Positions 36,592 to 46,044 are shown, numbered from the stretch's first letter. The stretch is 64,000 bases of DNA from Mucilaginibacter sp. JRF (GCF_015223065.1 NZ_JADFBY010000001.1:186001-250000), one strand, 5' to 3'. Numbers and translations are program-made. The notes: generated from the letters alone by a model not told the origin.

Positions 36592-37809
36592 ATGTTTAAC
36601 GCCAACAAAAAAACAGCTAAGCTTTATGCCGAAATAATACAACAACTGTATTATGGTGAGCAGCTATCAAGCGCCGAGCTTAGCGCGCGTATTGATAAAA
36701 GTATTCCATTGGTTACCAAAGCGGTTAACCACCTTATAGAAGCCGGTTTTGTTGTTGAGCAGGGTTATGCCCCATCCAGCGGCGGCCGCAGGCCCTTAAT
36801 GTATTCGGTACGGCACGATAGGTTGCATATAGTTACCGTGGCTATGGATCAGCTTTCAACCCGTATTGGTATTGTTGATTTGCTTAATAACTTTGTTTCG
36901 CCCATTGAGATCATCAGTCTTAAATTGAAAGATAATCCTAAAGCACTGAACTCGCTGGTAGGGTTGATCAATATCCACATTGAAAATTCTAATGTTGATA
37001 AGGAGAAGATAATTGGTGTAGGTATAGGCATGCCCGGTTTTGTTAACGTAAACGAAGGGATTAACTATACTTATTTGGATGCGGGAGATAAATCGCTTAC
37101 CGAATACTTGTCTGACGCGGTTGAGCTGCCGGTTTATATCGATAACGATTCGAGTTTGATAGCCCTATCTGAACTTAAGTTCGGAATAGCCAAGTCAATT
37201 AAGGATGTTATGGTGATCAACATCGGCTGGGGTATTGGCCTGGGCATGATCATTAACGGACAGATATTTAGGGGCGAGAACGGTTTTGCCGGTGAGTTCA
37301 GCCACATACCCATTGCTGAGGAAGGCGCGCTATGTGCCTGCGGTAAACAAGGGTGCCTTGAAGCCGAGGCATCATTAATGGCTGTAGCGCAAAAAGCTAT
37401 TGAAGGCGTAGAGAGCGGCCAGAAATCGAGCCTGCAACAATACATTACCGACGATCACTCTAACCTGGCTGTAGGCAGTGCCCTGATGGATGCCGCCAAC
37501 AAAGGCGATCAGTATGCTATTGAACTATTGTCTGACGCGGCTTACAAGATAGGCCGTGCCCTTTCTATCCTGATACATATACTTAACCCCAAGGCTATTG
37601 TGTTAAGCGGCAGGGGAGTAAAGGTTGGTAAGTTGTTGCTTGCGCCTATACAGCAGGCGTTAAACAAATACTGTATACCAAGGCTGGCCCAGGGTACTGA
37701 GTTATTTATATCAGACATTGGTTTTGATGCCGAACTGATAGGCGCGGCCATATTGGTGATGGAAAGTTTTAACAAACTGCACGATGCAAGTGCCAAAGCC
37801 TCAGCTTAA
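36592..37809 (+). CDS. ROK-family transcriptional regulator
   Basis: A 405-residue NagC/XylR-type regulator. Residues about 5-75 form a winged helix-turn-helix (LSSAELSARIDKSIPLVTKA, GGRRP wing), and 80-400 form the ROK sugar-kinase-like domain. The structural zinc motif is CACGKQGC (Cys248, Cys250, Cys255) with the ligand His in GEFSHIPI. In this family the DNA-binding form is controlled by a sugar or sugar phosphate; GlcNAc or GlcNAc-6-P is likely from the neighbours. A DNxxS sequence (DNDSSLIA) lies where ROK kinases hold the catalytic Asp, so residual kinase activity cannot be excluded. It is divergent from the kinase gene and upstream of nagB. Confidence 0.88.
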   Translation: MFNANKKTAKLYAEIIQQLYYGEQLSSAELSARIDKSIPLVTKAVNHLIEAGFVVEQGYAPSSGGRRPLMYSVRHDRLHIVTVAMDQLSTRIGIVDLLNNFVSPIEIISLKLKDNPKALNSLVGLINIHIENSNVDKEKIIGVGIGMPGFVNVNEGINYTYLDAGDKSLTEYLSDAVELPVYIDNDSSLIALSELKFGIAKSIKDVMVINIGWGIGLGMIINGQIFRGENGFAGEFSHIPIAEEGALCACGKQGCLEAEASLMAVAQKAIEGVESGQKSSLQQYITDDHSNLAVGSALMDAANKGDQYAIELLSDAAYKIGRALSILIHILNPKAIVLSGRGVKVGKLLLAPIQQALNKYCIPRLAQGTELFISDIGFDAELIGAAILVMESFNKLHDASAKASA

Positions 37810-37896
37810 AATAATATTCCTAAAACATAGTATAAAGTATTGCGTTTAAGGGAATAATACGGTTTGAAAACTTTGTAAAAAATTTAATAAGTTTTA

Positions 37897-37926
37897 TTTC
37901 ATATTTAAAAAATATAAGTAAGTTTG
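37897..37926 (+). promoter_or_regulatory. Putative nagB promoter (Bacteroidota type)
   Basis: TTTC (37897-37900), 18 bases, then TAAGTTTG (37919-37926), an exact TAnnTTTG match. Transcription would start near 37933, about 30 bases before the ATG. Confidence 0.5.
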
Positions 37927-37963
37927 TTTAATTTGTAGAGTAATCAAACAACAACCCCAATAT

Positions 37964-39883
37964 ATGTCACGACTCAATCTGCTTGAAGAAACCCGTTACG
38001 AAAAACTACCCGTTACGGTATTCCCTGATTCAACAGCTGCCTCAAATAGTGTTGCCGCCCGTATCGCCACGCTGATACGCGACAAACAAAGCCGTGGAGA
38101 AACCACCGTTTTAGGTTTGGCAACAGGTGCTACTCCTGTAAAAGTTTATAAAGAACTTATTCGCCTGCATAAAGAAGAAGGTTTAAGCTTTAAGAATGTA
38201 GTGACATTCAATTTGGATGAGTATTTCCCGATGCAGCCTGATGCCGAACAGAGCTATGTTACTTTTATGAAGCAACAACTGTTCGATCATATCGATATCG
38301 ATGCGGCAAACATCCACATACCTGATGGTACTTTGGCCGAGGATGAAGTAGCACAATTCTGCATCAACTACGAGCAAAAAATTAATTCATACGGCGGGCT
38401 CGACCTGCAAGTACTGGGCATTGGCCGTACCGGTCACATCGGTTTTAACGAGCCGGGCTCAGCGCCAAACTCAGGTACCCGTTTGGTAACCTTAGATGAC
38501 CTGACCCGCCGCGATGCTTCGCGCGATTTTGGTGGTAAAGAGAATGTGCCTACCAAAGCCATTACGATGGGTGTGGGTACTATATTCAAAGCCCGCGAGA
38601 TCATTTTGATGGCCTGGAACCTTAAAAAAGCCAGCATCATTAAAAAAGCGGTTGAAGGTTCGGTATCATCTGAAGTACCGGCAACATACCTGCAACTGTC
38701 TGACAAGGTGGAGTTCATCCTTGATCAGGACGCTGCTGCCGAGCTTACCCGTTTTGATACACCCTGGTTAGTTCGTGATTGTGTTTGGGATATACAACTG
38801 ATAAAAAAAGCTGTGGTTTGGCTTTCAAAAACCACCGGCAAGCCAATATTAAAGCTTACCGAAGAAGATTACAACAACAATGGTATGGCGCAACTGGCTA
38901 TCGAAAAAGGGCCGGTTTACAACATCAATATTGATATATTTAACAAGCTACAGCATACCATTACCGGCTGGCCGGGTGGTAAGCCTAATGCTGATGACAG
39001 CCAACGCCCTGAACGTAAGGACCCGGCTAAAAAACGTTCTATCATATTCTCTCCGCACCCCGATGATGATGTTATCTCGATGGGTGGTACCTTCATTCGC
39101 CTGGCCGATCAGGGGCATGAGGTACACGTAGCCTACCAAACATCAGGCAATACTGCCGTTTGGGATGATGATGTGCTGCGTTTTATGGAGTTTGCCATCG
39201 ATTTCAACAAGGCGCAAGGGCTTGATACCGCTTCGCTTGAAAATACTTATAAAGTAAGTCGTGAATTTATTGGCAAAAAATTGCCAAATCAGCCCGATCA
39301 GTTAGCTATACGTGAGGTTAAAGGCCTTATCCGTAAAGGCGAAGCTATCGCGGGTGCAAGATTCGCGGGTTTACCTGATGAGAATATTCACTTTCAAAAC
39401 CTGCCGTTTTACGACAGACAGAAAACTAACAGCAATGTAAGTTTTGAGGATGACATACAACAAACCATTGAGTTATTACGTAAGGTAAAACCACAACAGG
39501 TATTTGCCGCAGGCGATTTTGCCGACCCACATGGCACACACAAAGTTTGCTTTGATGTGATCCTTGCTGCCTTACAGCGCCTTAAAGGCACTGAAGCCTG
39601 GGTTGACGATTGCTGGCTGTGGTTATACCGCGGTGCATGGCACGAGTTTGAGATACACGAAATACAAATGGCCGTTCCGCTTTCGCCGCAGGAGGTGATG
39701 CGCAAACGTTTGGCCATATTTAAACACCAGTCGCAAAAGGATCTGCCGGTATTCCCGGGTGATGATGCACGCGAGTTTTGGGTACGTGCCGAGCAACGCA
39801 CAGCCGAAACTGCCCGCGCATACGACGAACTTGGCCTTGCCGAATACGAAGCCATTGAGGCCTTTGTGCGCTGGGAGTTTTAA
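37964..39883 (+). CDS. nagB: Glucosamine-6-phosphate deaminase fused to a LmbE/PIG-L deacetylase-like domain
   Basis: A 639-residue cytosolic fusion. The N-terminal domain (about 10-270) is NagB, which converts GlcN-6-P to fructose-6-P and ammonia. It shows FNLDEYF (Asp85) and GRTGHIGFNEPGS (His158, Glu163). The position of E. coli Asp141 in the ring-opening triad is Thr156 here. The C-terminal domain (about 350-639) is LmbE-like: SPHPDDDVISMGG (from His365) and DPHGTHK (Asp521, His523, His526) give a plausible zinc site. LmbE/PIG-L proteins remove acetyl from GlcNAc-containing compounds. Long NagBs like this are common in Bacteroidota. No nagA is visible nearby, so the second domain may deacetylate GlcNAc-6-P; that is inference. 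Confidence 0.92.
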   Translation: MSRLNLLEETRYEKLPVTVFPDSTAASNSVAARIATLIRDKQSRGETTVLGLATGATPVKVYKELIRLHKEEGLSFKNVVTFNLDEYFPMQPDAEQSYVTFMKQQLFDHIDIDAANIHIPDGTLAEDEVAQFCINYEQKINSYGGLDLQVLGIGRTGHIGFNEPGSAPNSGTRLVTLDDLTRRDASRDFGGKENVPTKAITMGVGTIFKAREIILMAWNLKKASIIKKAVEGSVSSEVPATYLQLSDKVEFILDQDAAAELTRFDTPWLVRDCVWDIQLIKKAVVWLSKTTGKPILKLTEEDYNNNGMAQLAIEKGPVYNINIDIFNKLQHTITGWPGGKPNADDSQRPERKDPAKKRSIIFSPHPDDDVISMGGTFIRLADQGHEVHVAYQTSGNTAVWDDDVLRFMEFAIDFNKAQGLDTASLENTYKVSREFIGKKLPNQPDQLAIREVKGLIRKGEAIAGARFAGLPDENIHFQNLPFYDRQKTNSNVSFEDDIQQTIELLRKVKPQQVFAAGDFADPHGTHKVCFDVILAALQRLKGTEAWVDDCWLWLYRGAWHEFEIHEIQMAVPLSPQEVMRKRLAIFKHQSQKDLPVFPGDDAREFWVRAEQRTAETARAYDELGLAEYEAIEAFVRWEF

Positions 39884-39917
39884 AGACCTTTTTTTAGTTA
39901 AGGGGTTAATTAAAAAA

Positions 39918-39956
39918 GAAGCCGGGTGTTCAGCTTAATTGCAGAACCCCGGCTTA
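39918..39956 (+). terminator. Terminator after nagB
   Basis: AAGCCGGG-TGTTC pairs with GAACCCCGGCTT (one bulge) around a short A/T loop, followed by AATTGTTTTG. The T run is weak. Confidence 0.6.
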
Positions 39957-39968
39957 ATTGTTTTGTAT

Positions 39969-40335
39969 ACCCCTCCTAAATCCTCCCCGAGGGTGAGGAC
40001 TTTTAAACATTAATGTCATTTCGACGAGGTACGAGGAGAAATCTGTCCGCTTGTTTATGAACGTGTGCAGATATCTCGCTGGCGCTCGATATGACAAGTT
40101 TGAGAAAGAAATTAAATAGTAGGAAGTAACAGTCGGCGAACCCTCCCTAACCCTCCCATGGGGAGGGTATTAATATCTAAGCACCAAAAGCACAAACCGC
40201 AAATAACCTCTATTACCGGCATCAGAAATGCCCGGAGCAGCACAAGCCCTGCCAACGCAGAAACTTTCACCGGGCAGGGCGTAGCCGGCAGTTTTTCTTT
40301 GGTTACTTTCTTTTTTCTGCAAAAAAGAAAGTGAC
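39969..40335. repeat. Composite intergenic repeat cluster, copy 2
   Basis: This 575-base gene-free stretch carries the units of copy 1, partly inverted. Unit D is inverted at 39969-40003. Unit C is at 40014-40096 (TGTCATTTCGACGAGG to CGATATGACA). A GC-rich palindrome sits at 40139-40169 (ACCCTCC ... GGAGGGT). Unit A is inverted at 40190-40249. GCCCTG/CAGGGC arms lie at 40247-40280, and a T/A-rich hairpin at 40302-40335 (GTTACTTTC and GAAAGTGAC arms). Unit B is missing. No coding frame is credible. Confidence 0.8.
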
Positions 40336-40399
40336 AACCACTAACGGTTAATAAAGCATATCCCTGTGCTCATGAGCAGTGAAAATGAAAAGTAAAAAA

Positions 40400-40426
40400 A
40401 CGCCATAGCGAACTTCACTATGGCGT
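40400..40426 (-). terminator. Terminator of the metal-efflux operon
   Basis: ACGCCATAG and CTATGGCGT form a 9-bp stem. Read on the minus strand it is followed by seven T, about 30 bases after the CzcA-type stop. Confidence 0.88.
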
Positions 40427-40458
40427 GGGGTATTTTGCTGATTACCGGCGCTAAATTA

Positions 40459-43400
40459 CTATGAACTTATAGCGCCAATTTTTTTTAATAGTTTGCGGTT
40501 TTCACGCTTGTGGATAAGCTTGTATACTATGCCATAAATTACAGGCAATATTAACAAGGTAAGTATGGTTGAGGTAACCAAACCGCCTATTACCACTATA
40601 GCCAAAGGTTTTTGAGTTTCGGAACCTATGCCGGTTGATATGGCCGCAGGCATCAGGCCTATGGCTGCCATCAGGGCGGTCATTACTACGGGGCGTACCC
40701 TTGATATTACACCATCAAGCAAGGCTTGGTCAAGGTGCATGCCTTCCATCAGGTTTTTGCGGAATACCGATATCAGTATCACCCCGTTTTGTATACACAC
40801 GCCAAACAAGGCTATAAAACCAATACCTGCCGATATACTGAAGTTAATACCGGTAATATGCAGTGCCAATATACCGCCGATGAGGGCGAAAGGTACGTTT
40901 AGCAATACCAGTATGGCATCCTTACTGTTACCAAAGGTTACAAACAATATCAGGAATATCACCAGCAAACAAACCGGGACTACGTTGGCCAGGGTATTTG
41001 AGGCGCGTATCTGGTTTTCAAATTCACCGTTCCAGGTAAATGAGTAGCCGTGGGGGAGTTGTACAGCTTTGCCCACTTTGGCTTGAGCTTCCTTAATGGT
41101 GCTACCTAAATCACGACCACGAACCGAGAATTTTACGGCAATATAGCGCGAGTTATTATCACGGTAAACAAATGCCGGGCCGGTGATCTCGCGGATGGTT
41201 GATATCTCCTTAATAGATATTTTTGAACCATTTAGGGTTGGTACCATCAGTCTTTCAATGTTCTCCTGCGTAGCACGATATTGCTTTTGATAACGTATAC
41301 GGATATCGAACTTACGCTCACCCTCATATAGCTGAGTGGCTGCTTTACCGCCAATGGCCATCTCGATAACCGCGTTAGCATCAGCGGTTGATACGCCGTA
41401 TAAGGCCATCTTACGCTGATCAAGCTCTATCCTGAACTCGGGCTGACCCAGATTGCGCAGTACGCCAAGATCGGTTACGCCATCTACATGTTGCAGTACC
41501 GACATAACGGCATCCGCCTTTTTATCCAGCACATCAAAATCGGCACCGAATATTTTTACCGCCATTGATGCAGGTACACCGGCCACAGCTTCAGATACGT
41601 TATCAATAATTGGCTGCGAGTAGTTAAACACGATGCCCGGGAACTGGCTCAGCTTTTTATCTATTTCGGCTATCAGTTCATCCTGGGTGATGTGGCGTTT
41701 CCATTGCTTTTTGGGCAATAGGTCAACCTGTATTTGTACGTTAAAAAAGCCTTTCGGGTCGGTACCGTCATTGGTGCGGCCAACCTGCGACAGGGTTTGC
41801 TTAACCTCGGGGAAGGTGGCCAGTATGGCGCGCATCTTATTAGTAACATTTACCGAATTTTCGAGCGAGCTGCTCATTGGCAATTGTGCTGATACCCATA
41901 GTGCACCCTCGTTAAGCTGCGGTAAAAACTCGGTACCCAATAACTTGGCCGACATAAAAGTTAACACCATGGCGCTCATAGCCACCAATAAGCTCAACTT
42001 TTGGTTACGATAGGTAAAGGTGAACATACGCTTAATGCCATTCTCAAAGAATAACACAATCGGGTTATGCTTTTCGCGAACGTTTTTGCGTAACAATACG
42101 CTTGATAGCGCAGGCACCAATGTTAGGGTGAACAGTAAAGCGCCCAACAACGCAAAGGCAAGCGTATAAGCCAACGGCGAGAACATTTTACCCTCTACCT
42201 TTTGGAAAGCGAAAATGGGTATTAAACAGGTAATGATAATCAGTTTGGAGAAGAAGATAGCCTTACCCATTTCTGAACCTACGTTTTTAAACAGACCCAG
42301 TTTGGCAAGCTTGTTGAATTTCTCCATACCAACCTCTTTGGCCTTATGATCAAGCGCTACAAAGAGGCCCTCAACCATCACCACGGCACCATCTATAATG
42401 ATACCGAAATCCACCGCGCCCATTGATATCAGGTTGGCGGTCATGCCCTTTATCCGCATACAAATAAAGGCGAATAATAAAGCCAGCGGGATGATGATGG
42501 ATACGGTAAGCGTAGTGCGCCAGTCGGCCATAAAAAGTAGTACCACCACGGTTACCAGCACAATACCTTCTAACAGGTTATGTATAACTGTTTCAGTACA
42601 AAACTCCATCAGGGTGGTACGGTCGTAAAAGGTATCTATCTTAACATCCTTTGGCAGTATGTTCTCGTTCAGATCCTGCACTTTATCCTTGATACGAACC
42701 AGTACATCAGCAGGGTTTTCGCCCTTACGCATAACTACGATGCCCTCAATAACATCATCCTGCTTATCACGACCAACCTGACCTAAACGTGGCAAGCCAC
42801 TCTCTTTTATTACAGCTATGTTTTTGGCGAGGATAGGTACATTGTTTACATTTTTAACAATGATGTTCTCTATCTCGCTGATGTTATTGATCAAACCAAT
42901 ACCACGCACAACAAAGGCCTGATTGTTTTTTTCAATGATATCGCCACCTACGTTAATATTACTGCGGTTAATGGCATTATAAACATCCACCGAGGTAAGG
43001 CCGTATTTTTGCAGCAGCGATGGGTTAACGCTCACCTCGTAATCTTTTTCCTCACCGCCAAAGCTGTTAACATCGGCAACACCGGGGATGGCTTTGAACT
43101 GGCGGTCAAGCACCCAATCCTGAATAGCGGTAAGCTCGTGCAGTGATTTGGTACGGCTTTTCAGCGTGTAACGGAATATTTCGCCGGTTGGGCCGTAAGG
43201 CGGCTCAACTTCGGGCTTAACGCCGTCGGGCAATTCGGCATTGCTCAGGCGGCTTAATACCTGCTGGCGGGCAAAGGAATCGTCAACGTCATCATCAAAA
43301 ATGATACGTACGTATGATAAACCGAAGGATGAAGTGGTACGCAGGTTCACCTTTTTTTGTACCGAGTTTAAAACGGTTTCCATGGGTATGGTCACCATTT

Positions 43401-43596
43401 TTTCAACCTCCTCGGCACTACGACCGGGCCATTGCGCTATAATAATGATCTGCGTATTGGTAACATCGGGGAATGTTTCAATAGGGGTATTGGTATAGCT
43501 CCATACACCCACAACAGCAAGCACGGCAGTTAAAAAGAACACCATGGCCCGGTTGCGCAGCGAAAAATATATGATGCTTTTAATGAATTTGTTCAT
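40459..43596 (-). CDS. CzcA/CusA-family heavy-metal efflux RND pump
   Basis: A 1045-residue inner-membrane proton antiporter that drives metal ions out through the adaptor and outer-membrane channel. It has the RND pattern of one N-terminal helix, a large periplasmic loop, six helices, a second loop and five helices. The helix-4 motif is DFGIIIDGAVVMVEG (Asp396 and Asp402), the signature of the divalent-cation (Zn, Co, Cd, Ni) HME group. The Cu/Ag pumps carry AIGAMVDAAIVMIEN at this place, so a CzcA-like substrate range is likelier than copper. It is the last gene of a five-gene minus-strand unit: regulator, kinase, channel, adaptor, pump. Confidence 0.93.
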   Translation of the reverse strand: MNKFIKSIIYFSLRNRAMVFFLTAVLAVVGVWSYTNTPIETFPDVTNTQIIIIAQWPGRSAEEVEKMVTIPMETVLNSVQKKVNLRTTSSFGLSYVRIIFDDDVDDSFARQQVLSRLSNAELPDGVKPEVEPPYGPTGEIFRYTLKSRTKSLHELTAIQDWVLDRQFKAIPGVADVNSFGGEEKDYEVSVNPSLLQKYGLTSVDVYNAINRSNINVGGDIIEKNNQAFVVRGIGLINNISEIENIIVKNVNNVPILAKNIAVIKESGLPRLGQVGRDKQDDVIEGIVVMRKGENPADVLVRIKDKVQDLNENILPKDVKIDTFYDRTTLMEFCTETVIHNLLEGIVLVTVVVLLFMADWRTTLTVSIIIPLALLFAFICMRIKGMTANLISMGAVDFGIIIDGAVVMVEGLFVALDHKAKEVGMEKFNKLAKLGLFKNVGSEMGKAIFFSKLIIITCLIPIFAFQKVEGKMFSPLAYTLAFALLGALLFTLTLVPALSSVLLRKNVREKHNPIVLFFENGIKRMFTFTYRNQKLSLLVAMSAMVLTFMSAKLLGTEFLPQLNEGALWVSAQLPMSSSLENSVNVTNKMRAILATFPEVKQTLSQVGRTNDGTDPKGFFNVQIQVDLLPKKQWKRHITQDELIAEIDKKLSQFPGIVFNYSQPIIDNVSEAVAGVPASMAVKIFGADFDVLDKKADAVMSVLQHVDGVTDLGVLRNLGQPEFRIELDQRKMALYGVSTADANAVIEMAIGGKAATQLYEGERKFDIRIRYQKQYRATQENIERLMVPTLNGSKISIKEISTIREITGPAFVYRDNNSRYIAVKFSVRGRDLGSTIKEAQAKVGKAVQLPHGYSFTWNGEFENQIRASNTLANVVPVCLLVIFLILFVTFGNSKDAILVLLNVPFALIGGILALHITGINFSISAGIGFIALFGVCIQNGVILISVFRKNLMEGMHLDQALLDGVISRVRPVVMTALMAAIGLMPAAISTGIGSETQKPLAIVVIGGLVTSTILTLLILPVIYGIVYKLIHKRENRKLLKKIGAISS

Positions 43597-43653
43597 TGTA
43601 GTAAATATTACGCCGGAGTTTTTGATACAGCGGCAGTGGTGCTCATCAAGCTA

Positions 43654-44751
43654 TTATTCAGCTAATAGGGCGTTGTATAAAAACAATTGGTTTTTAGATA
43701 TAATGCGTTCGCCGGGTTTCAGGCCGCCAGCTATGTAGGTTACGCTATCAACCGTTTTTACCGGGTTAACCTCACGTATCTCCATATCGCAACGGTTGTT
43801 GTAAACTACCACGTAATGCTTGCTGTTATCAAATATTACCGATGATGCAGGCAGCGCCACGGCGGTACCACTCTCGTTATTGGTAATAATTACGTTGGTG
43901 AACATTTCGGGCTTCAGCAACAAGTCTTTATTTGGTAGCGAGATACGTACGTTCATTACCTTGCTGTCCGGGTCGAGTACCGAGTTTACCAGGTCTATCT
44001 TACCCGTAAATACCTTATCAGGATAAGCGATGGTAGTTACACGGGCACTGTAGCCTTGCTTTACTTTGGCGATATCGCTCTCAAAAACGTTGGCGTTTAT
44101 CCATACGTCCTTCATGTCTGATATGGTGAACAAGCTCTCGTTATTATCAGGCCTGATGAAGTTGCCCGCGGCAATGTTCTTCTCAACAATGTAGCCATCG
44201 CGTGGTGCACGAACAATCAGGGTACCGTTTGAGCTGGTATTGCCGCCACCGTTAATTGATATTTGTTGTTTTACCTTTTCGTCGGCAGCCTGGGCTTTGG
44301 CGTAATTCTCCTTAGCTTCGGTGTAATCGCGCTCGCTTGATATACCGTTCTTGTACAGATACTCGGCCTGTTCCAACTGGCGTTTGCTGATAGCCACATC
44401 GGCACGGGTTGATTGCAGATCGGTATAGTTACCGGCTACATCGGCACTGCGCAGTATGGCAAGCACCTGGCCTTTGCTAACCTTATCGCCAAGGGATACT
44501 TTAACATCGGTAACCTGCCCACCGGCAAATGGGAATACTTTTACCACCTTATTCTCGTCAAATGATACCTCTCCGGTTAGTGATAGTTCATCCTTAACCT
44601 GCGATACCTTAACGGTGTCGATCTTGATCATGCGGGCCATTGAATCGCTCACGCAGATCTTTTTGATTTCCATGGTGCCGGTTTTATGTTCCTCGCAGGC
44701 GCTCAGTGCAAAAACAAGGGCTATAGCGCTGTATGCTAATTGCTTTTTCAT
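43654..44751 (-). CDS. RND efflux periplasmic adaptor (CzcB/CusB type), lipoprotein
   Basis: A 365-residue membrane-fusion protein linking the RND pump to the TolC-like channel. The lipobox is LSAC (Cys19). The order is a beta-barrel part, a lipoyl half-motif (VFPFAGGQVTDVKVSLGDKVSKGQ cut here in description at about 70-95), an alpha-helical hairpin (about 100-170), a second lipoyl half (LIVRAPRDGYIVEKN) and a membrane-proximal domain. There is no long His-rich extension of the kind seen in some zinc adaptors. Spacing to its neighbours is short (18 bases to the channel gene, 57 to the pump gene). Confidence 0.9.
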   Translation of the reverse strand: MKKQLAYSAIALVFALSACEEHKTGTMEIKKICVSDSMARMIKIDTVKVSQVKDELSLTGEVSFDENKVVKVFPFAGGQVTDVKVSLGDKVSKGQVLAILRSADVAGNYTDLQSTRADVAISKRQLEQAEYLYKNGISSERDYTEAKENYAKAQAADEKVKQQISINGGGNTSSNGTLIVRAPRDGYIVEKNIAAGNFIRPDNNESLFTISDMKDVWINANVFESDIAKVKQGYSARVTTIAYPDKVFTGKIDLVNSVLDPDSKVMNVRISLPNKDLLLKPEMFTNVIITNNESGTAVALPASSVIFDNSKHYVVVYNNRCDMEIREVNPVKTVDSVTYIAGGLKPGERIISKNQLFLYNALLAE

Positions 44752-44769
44752 TTTGTATATATAATATTT

Positions 44770-46044
44770 TTATAGAGGATCAACTACTGTGGTGCCAACC
44801 GCGAAATTCAAATCGGCAATGGCTTTATTGAGGTTAAATTGCTGTTGTAATATCTTCAGCTTGGTGTCTTTATATGAGTCGAAAAAATCGACGAATTCAG
44901 GCAAACTGATCTGCCTCAGCTTAAAACCTTTCAGCATATTGTTGTAAAGCTGATCGTAGCGATCGTAAAAATCTGTTTCGCTTTGGCCAAGCAGTTGGTT
45001 GCTTAAGCGATATTGGTTAACTGCCGAGAATACATCGTTTTGCAATTGCAGGGCATTGTTTTCAACAATATATTGTTGGCCTTGCGCGGTTAGTTTAGCT
45101 GCCTTGATGTTGCCTTGATTACGGTTGAATAAAGGTAGTGGTACGCTGATCTGCAAGCCCACGTAGTGCGGCGCGTAGCTGCTGTTTTGATCATAAGCTA
45201 CGCCAACAGTTACATCGGGCGATGCCAGGGCCTTTTGCAGGGCAATGTTATTGTTGCTTTGTTGCAGGGTATACTGGCTTGCCAGGTAATCGCCACGCAA
45301 GGTTTTAGCCTTTTCGGCAAGTTCGGCAGCGTTAAGTGAAACATCTGTAGTGTGGAATTTTATTTGCGGAGCGATGATTTTATCTGCCTGTATACCAAGT
45401 AATGTTTTTAGTTCGCTTTGTAATTGTGATAGCTGGCGATTATTCTCCACCAAGTCATTTTGCAGGCCGAATAACAGGGCCTTTAAACGTACCACATCTT
45501 TCAATGAGTTATTACCCGCGTCGTACGATTTTTGGATGGCGTTAACCAGGTTTTGTGCCGATGTAATTTCGTTTTGGTAAACCTTGCCTTGCTCTATCAG
45601 GTTTGATATCTGCGCAAAATCAAGCAGCATATTATATCGCAGGTTACGCAGCAGGTCATCAAACGCAGCTTGCTGAATGCTGGCGTCATCCCTGGCTATT
45701 TGCACTTGTTTACCGCGCTTGCCGGCAGTGGTAAATACCTGGCTCAGCTCAAGGAAAATTTGCCCGGTGTTTTTGCTGTGATCAAAGAACTTGCCCGAGT
45801 TGTCGGTAATGTTTTGATCGGTGCTTAGTACAGGGTTATCCCATAAACCCGCTTGTTTAATGAGTGCCTTGCTGGCATCAACATTATACTTTTGGGCAAG
45901 CATAGTGAGGTTGTTTTGTAAAAAAAGCTTTTCGCTATCCTTAAAGCTAAGCTTTAGTGTGTCGGTCTGGCTGTAGGCCTTTGGGGCGGCGCAAACTGCC
46001 AGTACGGGCAACAGTAATTTAAATAGGTTTTTATAATGTGCCAT
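44770..46044 (-). CDS. TolC-family outer-membrane efflux channel (CzcC type)
   Basis: A 424-residue outer-membrane factor. A signal peptide (about 1-25, ending AYSQ) precedes two OEP repeats (about 30-225 and 235-420) made of long helices rich in Gln, Asn, Leu and Ala. There is no lipobox, unlike many CzcC proteins. With the adaptor and pump genes directly downstream it forms a complete tripartite exporter. The gap to the kinase gene upstream is 84 bases and shows no terminator. Confidence 0.9.
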   Translation of the reverse strand: MAHYKNLFKLLLPVLAVCAAPKAYSQTDTLKLSFKDSEKLFLQNNLTMLAQKYNVDASKALIKQAGLWDNPVLSTDQNITDNSGKFFDHSKNTGQIFLELSQVFTTAGKRGKQVQIARDDASIQQAAFDDLLRNLRYNMLLDFAQISNLIEQGKVYQNEITSAQNLVNAIQKSYDAGNNSLKDVVRLKALLFGLQNDLVENNRQLSQLQSELKTLLGIQADKIIAPQIKFHTTDVSLNAAELAEKAKTLRGDYLASQYTLQQSNNNIALQKALASPDVTVGVAYDQNSSYAPHYVGLQISVPLPLFNRNQGNIKAAKLTAQGQQYIVENNALQLQNDVFSAVNQYRLSNQLLGQSETDFYDRYDQLYNNMLKGFKLRQISLPEFVDFFDSYKDTKLKILQQQFNLNKAIADLNFAVGTTVVDPL

